Positions 37,820 through 48,095 of a stretch of DNA of 64,000 bases are shown here, piece by piece. Position 1 is the first letter of the stretch. Each line of letters starts with the position of its first letter. Both the position numbers and the translations under genes were made by a program. Origin of the DNA: Blastococcus sp. CT_GayMR20 (GTDB lineage: Bacteria; Actinomycetota; Actinomycetes; Mycobacteriales; Geodermatophilaceae). Below the pieces are notes generated by a model. It saw only the letters and a list, made by a program, of their open reading frames with translations. It was not told the origin of the DNA and ran no database searches. The DNA lies in NCBI RefSeq assembly GCF_004570345.1, contig NZ_SPQM01000011.1, forward strand, positions 1-64,000, read 5' to 3'.

Positions 37820-40473
37820 GTGGATGGGTCGTGCGCTGGCGCCTCGCGCTGCGCATCGCCCGGCGCGACGCACTCCGGCACCGGGGGCGGACACTGCTCG
37901 TGCTCGCCATGGTGGGCCTCCCGGTGATGGCCGTGGTCGGCGCGGACACGTTCTTCCGGACGGCGGACCTCAGTCCGGTCGAGGAGGCGGCGATCGCGCT
38001 GGGCTCGGCCGACGCGCAGATCGTGGGCGAGGCCCGCGAGCAGGTCTACGCCGATCCGGAGACCGGGGCCACCTGGCACCAGGGCGCGGCCGCTGCGGAT
38101 CCGCCGTGGACAGCCGACGAGGTGGCCGGGCTGTTGCCGGAGGGCTCGCGCGTCGTGGAGACCGTCGAGGGCCGGGTGACCTACCGGACCGACGTCGGCC
38201 GTGCCGCCCTGACCGCCTTCGCCCGCGACTCGGGGGATCCCCTGCTCGACGGCACGTTCACCCTCGGCAGCGGCCGTCTGCCGCGGGAGGACGGCGAGGT
38301 GGCGATCAGCCGCCCCGTCGCCGACCGGGGGTACGTCATCGGCGACACGTTGGAGCTCACCACCGACGAGGTGTCCGCCCGCGTGGTCGGCGTCGTGTCC
38401 CGGCCCGGCCGGGACGAGCCGTTCCTGGTGCTCCCCGAGACCGGCGCCGACCTGCTCACCGGCCCGCTCACCCGGTTCCTCGTGAGGGTCCCCGGCGGCC
38501 TGGACTGGGCGGGAGTGCAGGAGCTGAACGCCCGCGGGCTCCTCGTGGTGTCCCGCGAGGTCGTCGCCGATCCGCCGTCCCCGGCCGAGTGGCTGCCGCC
38601 GGACGAGCCGGCCGACATGTTCGAGAGCGACCCGGCCGGGCAGGCCGTGCTGGCGCTGGTCGTCGCATCGGTGGTCCTGGAGGTCGTCCTTCTCGCGGGC
38701 CCGGCGTTCGCCGTCGGGGTGCGCAGGCAGCGCCGTGATCTCGCACTGATCGGCGCCGCCGGTGGGTCCGCGGCCGACCTGCGCCGCGTCGTCCTGGCCA
38801 GCGGTGTCGTCCTCGGTGGGGGAGCCGCCGTCCTGGGCGCCGGCCTGGGCGTGGTCCTGGCCCGCCTCGGCGGGCCGGTCGTCGAACCCTGGACCGGCCG
38901 CTCGCTGGGGCCCTTCGAGGTCCCGCTGCTGGACGTCGCCGTCATCGTCCTCGTCGGGTTCGTGGCCGGGCTGGGGGCGGCCTGGTTCCCGGCCCGGCAG
39001 GCTGCGCGGACCGACATCGTCGAGACCCTGGCCGGGCGCCGGGGTCAGGTCCGGACGTCGTGGCGGTCCCCCCTCCTCGGGTTCGTGCTCGCCGCCGCCG
39101 GCCTGCTCCTCGTCGTCCTCGGGGCCCGTGGCGCCGAGATCGGGGTCGCGGCCGGGGCGGTGCTGTTGATCGTGGGTCTGGTGACCGCCTCGCCGTGGCT
39201 GGTGGGCCTGCTGGCGCCGCTCGGGAGCCGGCTCCCGGTCCCCGGCCGGCTGGCCGTCCGGGACGCCACCCGGAACCGCAGCCGCACCGCGCCGGCGATG
39301 GCCGCCGTCATGGCGACGGTCGCGGGGGTCACCGCGCTGTCGATCGGCAGCGCGAGTGACAGCGCCCAGGCCCGGCGCGACTACGTCCCCCTGGCACCGC
39401 TCGGCACCGCGCTGATCACCGGTGACATCGGCGAGCGGGCATGGGCCGACGTCGAGGCGGTGCTCCGCGAGCAGGCGCCGGAGCGGGCGGTCCACCGGAT
39501 CCGGGCGGTGCCGTGGGTGAACGGCGCGATGCGCGAGCTGGCGGTGCTGCGGCCGGGCTGCTCCGGGTCGGTCGAGGAGTGTCGCTGGTGGCTGACCCAG
39601 CCCGTCACCGTCACCGGCGGCTACGGGGAGGTCGTCTCGCTCGACGCAGCGACGGCGCACGATCTGATCGACGCGAGCCTCCGGAACGACGTCGCCCGGG
39701 AACTCGGGGCCGGGCGCGTCGTGGTCCTCGGGACCGGCGCGGTGGCCGACGACGGCACGGTCGCGCTGGCCACCGTCGAGTACGAGGACACCGGCGGCGG
39801 CCAGTACGAGGGCTCCGTCACCGCGACGGCGTCCCTGCCGGCCAGCTACGTACCGCTGCCGACGGGCGAGCTGGTCCAGTTGCCGGCGGTGATCCTCGTG
39901 CCACCCGTCCTGGCCGACCGGCTGCCGCTCGAGGTGCAGACGACGACGCTGGTGACCGGTGGACCGGACGATCCCGTGACGCCGGAGCAGGAGCAGCAGA
40001 TGCAGGAGGCGATCGGCGTCCTCTCCGGGGTTGCCGGAGTGTCGGTCGAGCGCGGCTGGCAGGACGACCTGGCGGTCGCCCGGTACGTCCTCTCCGGGCT
40101 GGCCGCGCTGCTCGTCCTCGTCGCGACGCTGACCGCCACCGGGTTGGCGCTGACCGACGCCCGCCCCGACTTCGCCACCCTGGCCGCCGTCGGCGCCGCG
40201 CCGCGCACCCGCCGGCTGACGGCGATGGGCTCGGCCGCCGTCGTCGGTGGCGGCGGGGCGCTGCTCGGCGTCCTGGTCGGACTGGCGCCGGGGATCGCAG
40301 TGGCCTATCCCCTGACCGCGGGCGACGGCTTCGGCACCCCGGGCGGCCAGGCGGTGATCGACGTCCCGTGGCTGCTGCTCGGCGGGGTGGCGGTCCTCGT
40401 GCCGCTGCTCGCGGTGGCTGTCACCGGCCTCGCGGTGCGGTCGGAGCTCCCGATGTCGCGGCGCATCGCCTGA
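37816..40473 (+). CDS. FtsX-like ABC transporter permease (right-arm copy)
   Basis: Identical 885-residue mirror of 31484-34141: two FtsX modules with large extracytoplasmic domains, partner of the ATPase immediately upstream. Converges on DUF3097. Confidence 0.9.
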   Translation: MSGWVVRWRLALRIARRDALRHRGRTLLVLAMVGLPVMAVVGADTFFRTADLSPVEEAAIALGSADAQIVGEAREQVYADPETGATWHQGAAAADPPWTADEVAGLLPEGSRVVETVEGRVTYRTDVGRAALTAFARDSGDPLLDGTFTLGSGRLPREDGEVAISRPVADRGYVIGDTLELTTDEVSARVVGVVSRPGRDEPFLVLPETGADLLTGPLTRFLVRVPGGLDWAGVQELNARGLLVVSREVVADPPSPAEWLPPDEPADMFESDPAGQAVLALVVASVVLEVVLLAGPAFAVGVRRQRRDLALIGAAGGSAADLRRVVLASGVVLGGGAAVLGAGLGVVLARLGGPVVEPWTGRSLGPFEVPLLDVAVIVLVGFVAGLGAAWFPARQAARTDIVETLAGRRGQVRTSWRSPLLGFVLAAAGLLLVVLGARGAEIGVAAGAVLLIVGLVTASPWLVGLLAPLGSRLPVPGRLAVRDATRNRSRTAPAMAAVMATVAGVTALSIGSASDSAQARRDYVPLAPLGTALITGDIGERAWADVEAVLREQAPERAVHRIRAVPWVNGAMRELAVLRPGCSGSVEECRWWLTQPVTVTGGYGEVVSLDAATAHDLIDASLRNDVARELGAGRVVVLGTGAVADDGTVALATVEYEDTGGGQYEGSVTATASLPASYVPLPTGELVQLPAVILVPPVLADRLPLEVQTTTLVTGGPDDPVTPEQEQQMQEAIGVLSGVAGVSVERGWQDDLAVARYVLSGLAALLVLVATLTATGLALTDARPDFATLAAVGAAPRTRRLTAMGSAAVVGGGGALLGVLVGLAPGIAVAYPLTAGDGFGTPGGQAVIDVPWLLLGGVAVLVPLLAVAVTGLAVRSELPMSRRIA

Positions 40474-40491
40474 GGGCAGGAGGGTCCTCTT

Positions 40492-41310
40492 TCAGTCCGT
40501 GGTGACGAAGTCGATCAGCTCCTCGACGCGGCCCAGGAGCTGGGGCTCGAGGTCGGTGAAGCTCTTCACCCGGGCGAGGATCCGCTGCGCCCAGACGTAG
40601 CCGGTGTCGTCCTCCCACCCGAGCCGCGTGCAGACGCCGCTCTTCCAGTCCTCGCCCTTGGGGACGGTCGGCCACGCCTTGATCCCGACGACCTGCGGCT
40701 TGACGGCCTGCCAGATGTCGATGAAGGGGTGGCCCACGACCAGGGCGTGCTCGCCGGTGATCTGCTCGGCGATGCGGGACTCCTTCGAGCCCTTCACCAG
40801 GTGGTCGACCAGCACGCCGAGCCGTCGTCCGCGGGTGGGGCGGAAGTCCTTGACGATGGCGGGCAGGTCGTCGACGCCGTGCAGCGGCTCGACGACGACG
40901 CCCTCGATGCGCAGGTCGTGGCCCCAGACCTTCTCGACCAGCTCGGCGTCGTGCTTGCCCTCGACGTAGATGCGCCCGGCGCGGGCGACCCGGGCGCGGG
41001 CGTTGTCGACGTACAGCGACCCGGACGCGCTCCGCAACGGCCCGGACGGCGCCGTGTGCTTCGGCCGCACCAGGACGACGGGGCGGCCGTCGACCCAGAA
41101 GCCGGGCCCGAGCGGGTAGCCGCGCACCTTGCCGAAGCGGTCCTCGAGGTGGACGACGTCCTTCTCGCAGCGGATGACGGCGCCGACGAAGCCCGAGCTC
41201 GGGTCCTCGACGACGAGGTCCTTCTCGGCCTCCACCTGCGGCACCGGCTTCTTGACGGTGCGCGGGTGGACCAGGTTGTCGTAGGGCGAGCGGGGAGGCA
41301 CGCCCTCCAT
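40492..41310 (-). CDS. DUF3097 family protein (right-arm copy)
   Basis: Identical mirror of 30647-31465, with the Toprim-like VEGKHDAE and LVDHL segments. Start uncertain among ATG 41310, GTG 41319 and GTG 41301. Confidence 0.78.
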   Translation of the reverse strand: MEGVPPRSPYDNLVHPRTVKKPVPQVEAEKDLVVEDPSSGFVGAVIRCEKDVVHLEDRFGKVRGYPLGPGFWVDGRPVVLVRPKHTAPSGPLRSASGSLYVDNARARVARAGRIYVEGKHDAELVEKVWGHDLRIEGVVVEPLHGVDDLPAIVKDFRPTRGRRLGVLVDHLVKGSKESRIAEQITGEHALVVGHPFIDIWQAVKPQVVGIKAWPTVPKGEDWKSGVCTRLGWEDDTGYVWAQRILARVKSFTDLEPQLLGRVEELIDFVTTD

Positions 41311-41640
41311 GCTGAGCACGGGTGCCCGCCAGGGTGGGTAGGACGCGCCGGGACGTGCGATCCGACACGCCCGGCGTCCCGGAGGATGACGCAGAGTCAT
41401 TGCCACAGTGCAGCCATGTCGCCCGGCACGGAACCGGGTTGTGCGCGATCTACTGGGGCGCTGAACTGCGAAAACGCCGAGATCCGGTACGTAGGTGTGC
41501 CCGACGGTCACGCGTAGTCAGGCCTCCCGGCGTTCGAGGTCGGGTGTGTCGGGGTGGGCGGAATCGTTTCGGGGTCCTGATCTAGGTCACCCATTCGAGG
41601 GACCGCACCAGCCCCGTGCATGGATAGGAGCACCAAGACG
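41311..41640. other. Divergent intergenic region (right arm)
   Basis: Mirror of 30317-30646, 330 bp without a gene. The partial stress-promoter match GTTT-N15-GGTCAC lies at 41566-41590 upstream of the PRC-barrel gene. Confidence 0.3.
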
Positions 41641-42474
41641 ATGATCGGCACCGACACCATCAGCCGCGTGATCGGCCAGGACGTGTACGACGAGTCCGGT
41701 GAGAAGATCGGCTCCGCGGCAGAGGTCTACCTGGACGACGAGACCGGCCAGCCCGAGTGGGTCACGGTGCGCACCGGCCTGTTCGGCACGAAGGAGTCCT
41801 TCGTGCCGATCCGGAATGCAGACCTGACCAACGACGGCGTGCGCGTACCGGTGAGCAAGGCCCGCGTGAAGGACGCCCCGAAGATCGACACCGACGGGCA
41901 CCTGTCGCCGCAGGAGGAGCAGGAGCTCTACCGCTACTACGGCATGGGCGCCGGCACGGACACCGCCATGACCACGGAGACGACGACCACCACGGGTATG
42001 GCGACCGGCACGACGAGCGACTTCGACGCCCGCGGCGCCGTCGGTCACGACACCTCCGGCCCGACCACCGACAACGCGATGACCCGCTCCGAGGAGCGGC
42101 TCAGCGTCGGCACCCGCTCGGAAGAGGTCGGCCGCGCCCGCCTGCGCAAGTACGTCGTGACCGAGAACGTCACCGAGACCGTGCCCGTCTCCCGTGAAGA
42201 GGTCCGCGTCGAGCGCGAGCCCATCACCGACGCCAACATCGGCAACGCCATGGACGGGCCGGCCATCTCCGAGGAGGAGCACGAGGTCGTCCTGCACGCC
42301 GAGACCCCGGTCGTGGCCAAGGAGGCCGTCCCGGTCGAGCGCGTCCGCCTGGACAAGGAGACCGTCACCGAGCAGGCCACGGTGACCGAGGGCCTCCGCA
42401 AGGAGGAGATCGAGGTCGACGGCGCACTGGAGACCGACCGCACGATCGAGACCGACCGCGACCGGCGCATCTGA
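41641..42474 (+). CDS. PRC-barrel/YsnF-domain stress protein (right-arm copy)
   Basis: Identical 277-residue mirror of 29483-30316: PRC-barrel, Thr-rich linker, DUF2382 domain. Followed by two hairpins. Confidence 0.85.
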   Translation: MIGTDTISRVIGQDVYDESGEKIGSAAEVYLDDETGQPEWVTVRTGLFGTKESFVPIRNADLTNDGVRVPVSKARVKDAPKIDTDGHLSPQEEQELYRYYGMGAGTDTAMTTETTTTTGMATGTTSDFDARGAVGHDTSGPTTDNAMTRSEERLSVGTRSEEVGRARLRKYVVTENVTETVPVSREEVRVEREPITDANIGNAMDGPAISEEEHEVVLHAETPVVAKEAVPVERVRLDKETVTEQATVTEGLRKEEIEVDGALETDRTIETDRDRRI

Positions 42475-42510
42475 ACGGCCCCCGGCGCACGCGCCGGGAC
42501 ATGAGGACGG

Positions 42511-42547
42511 CGGCGGCCGGTCGAGGACCAGACTCGACCGGCCGCCG
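42511..42547 (+). terminator. Rho-independent-type terminator (right arm)
   Basis: 15-bp perfect stem, seven-base loop, then TTCTCT; mirror of 29410-29446. The smaller hairpin is at 42481-42498. Confidence 0.75.
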
Positions 42548-42564
42548 TTCTCTGCGCAGGTGAG

Positions 42565-43491
42565 ATGCTCGCACCTGTGAGCGAGCCCACCGTCCGAACG
42601 ATCGCCGACGAGTCCCCGACGTTCACCGGACCCGGGGAGCTCGCCGCGGCGCTCGAGGGCACCGGCTACCTGCCCGACGAGGGCCTCGCGACCGCCGCCT
42701 ACCTGGCCCTGGTGATGCACCGCCCGCTGTTCCTCGAGGGCGAGGCCGGCGTGGGGAAGACGGCCCTGGCCCACGCGCTGGCGCAGGTCACCGGCCGGCC
42801 GATCTACCGGCTGCAGTGCTACGAGGGTCTCGAGGCCAGCCAGGCGCTCTACGACTGGGACTTCGGCCGCCAGCTGCTGCACCTCCGGGCCGCCGAGGCC
42901 GCCCATGCCGCCGACGACCCCGAGCGTCTCGAGGCGTCGCTCTACGACCGCCGCTTCCTGCTCGCCCGCCCGCTCCTCCAGGCACTGGAGGACGCGCCCA
43001 GCGTGCTGCTCGTCGACGAGATCGACCGGGCGGACGACGAGTTCGAGGCGTTCCTGCTCGAGGTGCTGTCGGACTTCACGATCTCCATCCCCGAGCTCGG
43101 CACCGTGCGGGCGACCACACCGCCGCTCGTCGTCCTCACCTCCAACCGCACGCGCGAGGTGCACGACGCGCTCAAGCGCCGTTGCCTGTACCACTGGCTC
43201 CAGCACCCCGACTTCGACCGCGAGGTCGCGATCCTGCGCCGCCGCCTTCCGGACGTCACCGAGCAGCTGGCTCGCGAGGTCGCCCGCGCCACCGGGAAGC
43301 TCCGCACGCTGGACCTGCTCAAGCCGCCCGGGATCGCCGAGGCGATGGACTGGGCGACGGCGCTGCACACCCTGGGCGCCCGCGCGCTGGACCCCGAGCT
43401 GGCCGCCCGGACGCTCGGTGCGGTGCTGAAGTACCGGGAGGACACCGATCGGGTGCAGGCACTGGCCCGCGGGGCGATCTTCGGTGCTTGA
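42565..43491 (+). CDS. coxD: CoxD-like MoxR AAA+ ATPase (right-arm copy)
   Basis: Identical mirror of 28466-29392 (Walker A GEAGVGKTAL, Walker B VLLVDEID). First gene of the coxD-coxE-xdhC maturation run; GTG 42577 is an alternative start. Confidence 0.88.
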   Translation: MLAPVSEPTVRTIADESPTFTGPGELAAALEGTGYLPDEGLATAAYLALVMHRPLFLEGEAGVGKTALAHALAQVTGRPIYRLQCYEGLEASQALYDWDFGRQLLHLRAAEAAHAADDPERLEASLYDRRFLLARPLLQALEDAPSVLLVDEIDRADDEFEAFLLEVLSDFTISIPELGTVRATTPPLVVLTSNRTREVHDALKRRCLYHWLQHPDFDREVAILRRRLPDVTEQLAREVARATGKLRTLDLLKPPGIAEAMDWATALHTLGARALDPELAARTLGAVLKYREDTDRVQALARGAIFGA

Positions 43492-44617
43492 GGCCTCCCT
43501 GACCCGGCCGGAGCGGGACGTCGTCGACACCGTTCTCGGTTTCGCCCGCACGCTCCGCCACGCCGGCGTCGGCGCGTCCCCGGACCGGGTGGAGGCGATG
43601 ATGGCCGCGCTCGGCTCGCTCGACGTGCTCGACCCGACCGCCGTGTACTGGGCCGGGCGCCTCACGCTGTGCAGCGGGCCCGACGACCTCGACCGCTACG
43701 ACGCCGCCTTCGCCGCGTACTTCGCCGGCGAGGTTCCCCGGGCCGGCCGTCCGTCGGCCCTGCCCCCGGTGCAGCAGCTGGCCGCCTCCGCGCCGCTCGA
43801 GCTCGGCACCGGGGACGTCGACGACGCACCGGACTCCCCCGAGCTCGCCGTGCAGGCCAGTCCCGACGAGGTGCTGCGGCACCGCGACGTCGCCGACCTG
43901 ACCGCCGCCGAACGCGACCACCTGCGCCGGCTGTTCGCGCTCCTGGCGCCGGCCACCCCGATGCGCCCCTCGCGGCGCCGCCGGCCCAGCCTGCGCGGCG
44001 CCGTGCACCCGGCCCGCACCGTGCGGTCGGCGCTGCGCGACGGCGGTGAGGTGCGGCGGCTGCTGCACCACCGGCGGCAGCCGCGTCCGCGCCGCGTCGT
44101 CCTGCTGGTCGACGTCTCCGGGTCGATGTCGCCGTACGCGGACGCGCTGCTGCGGTTCGCGCACGCCGCCGTACGCGCCTGGCCGGCCTCGACCGAGGTG
44201 TTCACGATCGGCACCCGGCTGACCCGCGTCACTCGGGAGATGCGGCAGCGCGACCCGGACAAGGCGCTGGCGGCCAGCGGCTCGGCGATCCCCGACTGGT
44301 CGGGCGGGACACGGCTGGGCGAGGTGCTCAAGGCGTTCCTCGACCGGTGGGGCCAGCGTGGCACCGCCCGCGGCGCGGTCGTCGTCTTCTGCAGCGACGG
44401 GTGGGAGCGCGGTGGGACGGATCTGCTCGCCCAGCAGATGGTCCGGCTCCGGCGGCTCGCGCACTCCGTCGTCTGGGTGAACCCGCACAAGGGGCGCCGC
44501 GGGTACGAGCCGTTGACCGGGGGGATGCAGGCGGCCCTGCCGTCGGTCGACCACTTCGTGTCGGGGCACAGCATGGCCGCGTTCGAGGAGCTGACGAGAG
44601 TGATCCAACATGCGTGA
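43484..44617 (+). CDS. coxE: CoxE-like VWA-domain protein (right-arm copy)
   Basis: Identical mirror of 27340-28473 with the metal-ion site DVSGSMS. Overlaps the end of coxD by eight bases. Confidence 0.88.
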   Translation: MLEASLTRPERDVVDTVLGFARTLRHAGVGASPDRVEAMMAALGSLDVLDPTAVYWAGRLTLCSGPDDLDRYDAAFAAYFAGEVPRAGRPSALPPVQQLAASAPLELGTGDVDDAPDSPELAVQASPDEVLRHRDVADLTAAERDHLRRLFALLAPATPMRPSRRRRPSLRGAVHPARTVRSALRDGGEVRRLLHHRRQPRPRRVVLLVDVSGSMSPYADALLRFAHAAVRAWPASTEVFTIGTRLTRVTREMRQRDPDKALAASGSAIPDWSGGTRLGEVLKAFLDRWGQRGTARGAVVVFCSDGWERGGTDLLAQQMVRLRRLAHSVVWVNPHKGRRGYEPLTGGMQAALPSVDHFVSGHSMAAFEELTRVIQHA

Positions 44618-44664
44618 AGTCGAAGGACCCCTCGACGGGGCCATCCGCGGGAAGGAGCTGTCCG

Positions 44665-45801
44665 GTGCGTGACGTGTTGGATGACTTGATCGGCTGGTGG
44701 CAGGCGGGGGAGACCGTCGGGATGGGGACGGTGGTCGCCACCTGGCGGTCGGCCCCCCGGCCGGCCGGGGCCTCGATGCTGGTCGGCCCCGACGGCACGG
44801 CGGTGGGCAGCGTCTCGGGCGGCTGCGTGGAGGGCGCGGTCTACGAGGAGGCCAAGGACGTCGTCGAGACGGGGGAGCCCACCCTCGAGCGGTACGGCGT
44901 GAGCGACGATGACGCGTTCGCCGTCGGCCTGACCTGCGGCGGGATCCTCGACGTGTTCGTCGAGTCCGTCTCGCGCGAGTCGTTCCCCGAGCTGGGGGAG
45001 GTCGCCGAGTCGGTCGAGAACCACGAACCGGTCGCCGTCGTGACCGTGGTCAAGGGCCCGGACGACCGGCTGGGCCGGCGGCTGGTGCTCTGGCCGGACC
45101 GGGAGTCGGGCACGCTCGGGCTGCAGCGCCTGGACGACGCGGTCGCGGCCGACGCCCGCGGGATGCTGGCCGCCGGTCGCACCGGACTGCTGCACGTGGG
45201 CCACGACGGGGAGCGGCGCGGCGACGACCTGACCCTCTTCGTGAACTCCTTCGCGCCGCCCGCCCGCATGGTCGTCTTCGGCGCGATCGACTTCGCCGCG
45301 GCGGTCGCCCGGGTGGGCGTCTTCCTCGGCTACCGCGTCACGGTCTGCGACGCCCGGCCGGTGTTCGCGACGCCGAAGCGGTTCCCGGACGCGCACGAGG
45401 TCGTCGTCGAGTGGCCGCACCGGTACCTCCAGGCCGAGGTGGACGCCGGGCGCATCGACGAGCGGACCGTGCTCTGCGTGCTGACCCACGACCCGAAGTT
45501 CGACGTCCCGCTGCTGGAGGTCGCGTTGCGGATCCCGGTGGCCTACGTCGGCGCGATGGGGTCGCGGCGGACGCACGACGAGCGGGAGTCCCGGTTGCGG
45601 GAGGCGGGGCTGAGCGACGCGGAGATCGCCCGGCTGTCGTCGCCGATCGGGCTCGACCTGGGTGCCCGGACGCCGGAGGAGACGGCCGTGTCCATCGCCG
45701 CCGAGATCATCGCCGGGCGCTGGGGGGGCTCGGGGGAGCGCCTGGCCGGCATCGAGGGCCCGATTCACCGGACAGCGGAACGCGCCGAGCCGGCGCTATA
45801 G
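44665..45801 (+). CDS. xdhC: XdhC/CoxF-family maturation factor (right-arm copy)
   Basis: Identical 378-residue mirror of 26156-27292. Its TAG stop is the first triplet of the palindromic XRE operator. Confidence 0.9.
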   Translation: MRDVLDDLIGWWQAGETVGMGTVVATWRSAPRPAGASMLVGPDGTAVGSVSGGCVEGAVYEEAKDVVETGEPTLERYGVSDDDAFAVGLTCGGILDVFVESVSRESFPELGEVAESVENHEPVAVVTVVKGPDDRLGRRLVLWPDRESGTLGLQRLDDAVAADARGMLAAGRTGLLHVGHDGERRGDDLTLFVNSFAPPARMVVFGAIDFAAAVARVGVFLGYRVTVCDARPVFATPKRFPDAHEVVVEWPHRYLQAEVDAGRIDERTVLCVLTHDPKFDVPLLEVALRIPVAYVGAMGSRRTHDERESRLREAGLSDAEIARLSSPIGLDLGARTPEETAVSIAAEIIAGRWGGSGERLAGIEGPIHRTAERAEPAL

Positions 45802-45826
45802 CGGATCAGATATATCTTTCCCGCTA
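45799..45826. promoter_or_regulatory. Palindromic XRE operator/promoter (right arm)
   Basis: Mirror of 26131-26158: TAGCGG/CCGCTA arms with AGATATATCT centre, ending on the A of the XRE start codon. Confidence 0.55.
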
Positions 45827-46092
45827 TGACACCGCCGCCGCGGAAGTCGTCCTTCCCGGGCCTGGGGGATCTCTCGGGCCGACGCCGGGAGCTGATCGAC
45901 GAGCTGGTGCGCGTCCGGCAGGAGGGCGACCTCAGCCAGACGGAGATCGCCGCGCGGATGGGGACCTCGCAGTCGGCCGTCGCCCGGCTGGAGAGCGGGG
46001 CGCTCGATGCCCGGCTCTCCACGCTCGAGCGGTACGCGGCCGCACTGGGGCGGACGGTGGACTGGCAGATCCGACCGTCCGAGGAGTCCTGA
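45826..46092 (+). CDS. XRE-family regulator (right-arm copy)
   Basis: Identical 88-residue mirror of 25865-26131, probably from a leaderless mRNA. Confidence 0.87.
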   Translation: MTPPPRKSSFPGLGDLSGRRRELIDELVRVRQEGDLSQTEIAARMGTSQSAVARLESGALDARLSTLERYAAALGRTVDWQIRPSEES

Positions 46093-46766
46093 TGAACCGA
46101 CCGTCCGGCACCTACCCGCCGCTTCCCCCGTCGCCGCCCGATCCTCCGTTCCCGCGTCACACGCCGTGGCTGCCCGAACCGAGGCCGACCGGCCCCGGTG
46201 CGGTCTCGGCGTCCGCGTCGATGGTCGTGGGCGACCGCGACTGGCTCGGTGAGCGGCTGCTCGAGCGGCGGGTGGTCGCGTTGGCCGGCGACCTGGACGA
46301 CGACGCGGTGAACCGCGCGATCGCCGCCCTCGCCCTGCTGGACGCGACGGGCGACGACCCGGTGGGCCTCCGCCTCTCGGGCGTGAGCGCCGAGCTCGAC
46401 ACGGTCCTGCCTCTCGTCGACGCGCTCGACCTGATGGGCGCCCCGGTGCACGCGACCGCCCTGGGCCGGCTCACCGGACCGGCCGTCGCGCTGCTCGCCG
46501 TGGCCGACCACCGGGTGGCCGGGGCGCACGCCGTGTTCCACCTCTGCGAGCCGCGGTCGCCGCACGGCATCCCGGGCCGGGAGGTGGAGGCGTTGGCCGC
46601 GGAGCGCGCGGCCCGGCTTCGGAGCTTCACCGAGCGCCTGGCCGAGGCGTGCCGACGTGCGGTCGAGGAGGTGGCCGCGGACATGCGCGCCGGCCGGCTC
46701 CTGGACGCAGCGGAGGCCCGGGACTACGGGCTGGCCGACGCCACGGAGCCGGGGCGCGACCGCTGA
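46092..46766 (+). CDS. ClpP-like protein lacking the catalytic serine (right-arm copy)
   Basis: Identical mirror of 25191-25865; GRLTGPAV replaces the ClpP nucleophile region. Coupled to the XRE gene by TGATG. Confidence 0.72.
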   Translation: MNRPSGTYPPLPPSPPDPPFPRHTPWLPEPRPTGPGAVSASASMVVGDRDWLGERLLERRVVALAGDLDDDAVNRAIAALALLDATGDDPVGLRLSGVSAELDTVLPLVDALDLMGAPVHATALGRLTGPAVALLAVADHRVAGAHAVFHLCEPRSPHGIPGREVEALAAERAARLRSFTERLAEACRRAVEEVAADMRAGRLLDAAEARDYGLADATEPGRDR

Positions 46767-47299
46767 GCGGGCCGGCCCACCGCTACGACGTCGAGGTCGT
46801 CGGGCTGCTCGCCTCCCCGGTGCACCGCTACGACGGCCGCCCGTGCACGACGGTCCCGGAGCAGGCCGGGGACCGACGCGAGCGGATCGAGATCCGGGCG
46901 GGCGTCGGCATCCTGGGCGACCGCTACGCCGGGAGGCTCGCCCACCGGGACGCCTCCGTGACGCTCATCGCCGCCGAGTCGCTCGACGCGCTCGCCCTCG
47001 ACCTGGGGGTGGCGCCGTTCGCCCCGCTGCTCACCCGCCGCAACGTCGTCCTCAGGGGCGCGGACGTCGAGAGCCTGCGGAGGACGACCTTCGCCCTCGA
47101 TTGTGGGGAGGGTGTCGTCGTCCTGCGGGGTGGCCGCCCGGCGAACCCCTGTGCCTGGATGGACGTCGCCCTCGCACCGGGGGCTCACCGCGGCCTGCGC
47201 GGCCGGGGCGGGATCCGCTGCGCCCCCGAGACCGGCGGTGTGCTGCGGCTCGGCCCCGCCGTCCTGACGCTTCTCGACACGCCCGGAAAGGCCGGCTAG
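46763..47299 (+). CDS. MOSC-domain-like protein (right-arm copy)
   Basis: Identical mirror of 24658-25194. The CTG at 46763 overlapping the previous stop is the proposed start; GTG 46649 or GTG 46820 are the alternatives. Confidence 0.7.
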   Translation: MSGPAHRYDVEVVGLLASPVHRYDGRPCTTVPEQAGDRRERIEIRAGVGILGDRYAGRLAHRDASVTLIAAESLDALALDLGVAPFAPLLTRRNVVLRGADVESLRRTTFALDCGEGVVVLRGGRPANPCAWMDVALAPGAHRGLRGRGGIRCAPETGGVLRLGPAVLTLLDTPGKAG

Positions 47300-47382
47300 C
47301 GCAGGCATCGACCGACGGGACCGCAGGATCTCCCAGGCCGGACGTCGGAGTTCCGGAGATCGGTACGTCCGGAGGACCTCCC

Positions 47383-48057
47383 ATGCACATCCCCCAGCTC
47401 GCCCGTGCGAGTGCCACTGCGGCCGCCGCCGCACTGCTCCTCACCGCGTGCGGCGGCAGCCCGCTCGACGGCAAGACCGGGCCGGAGGTCGCGGCCGCGG
47501 CCGCCGACGCCCTCGAGGAGGCCGGCTCCGTCCAGGTCTCGGGCACCATCGAGCAGGACGGCGAGCAGGGCGAGGTCGACCTCTTCCTGCAGGGCGAGGA
47601 CGCCACCGGCACGCTGACGATGGGCGGCGTCGACGTCGAGCTGCTCAGCGTCGGCGGCCAGGTCTACCTGCAGGCCCCACCGGAGTTCTGGAGCGGCTTC
47701 GGCATGCCCGAGGAGTTCGCCGCGCAGTTCGACGGCCAGTGGGTCGTCGTCCCCGCCGACGGTGCCTCGGAGTTCGAGGACTTCTCGCTCCAGGGCTTCA
47801 TCGACCAGCTCCGCAACCCGGAGAGCTCCGTGAAGGACGACGTCACCACCGGCGAGGTCGACGGCACGGACGTGGTCGTGGTCGAGCAGGAGGACGGCAG
47901 CAGGCTGTCGGTCGCCGACGCCGACGACGCCTATCCGCTGGAGATCTCCAACAAGGGCGACAACGCCGGCACCCTCACCTTCAGCCGTTTCGGCGAGGAG
48001 GAGGACATCACCGCGCCCGACGACGCGCTCGACCTCAACGAGCTCGCGGGGTCCTGA
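47383..48057 (+). CDS. LppX/LprG-like lipoprotein (right-arm copy)
   Basis: Identical mirror of 23900-24574, lipidated Cys at residue 23 (LLTAC), GGAGG ribosome site. Confidence 0.82.
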   Translation: MHIPQLARASATAAAAALLLTACGGSPLDGKTGPEVAAAAADALEEAGSVQVSGTIEQDGEQGEVDLFLQGEDATGTLTMGGVDVELLSVGGQVYLQAPPEFWSGFGMPEEFAAQFDGQWVVVPADGASEFEDFSLQGFIDQLRNPESSVKDDVTTGEVDGTDVVVVEQEDGSRLSVADADDAYPLEISNKGDNAGTLTFSRFGEEEDITAPDDALDLNELAGS

Positions 48058-48095
48058 CCCGGCGGGAGGGCCGGCCGCTCGGCGAGACTGGCCGC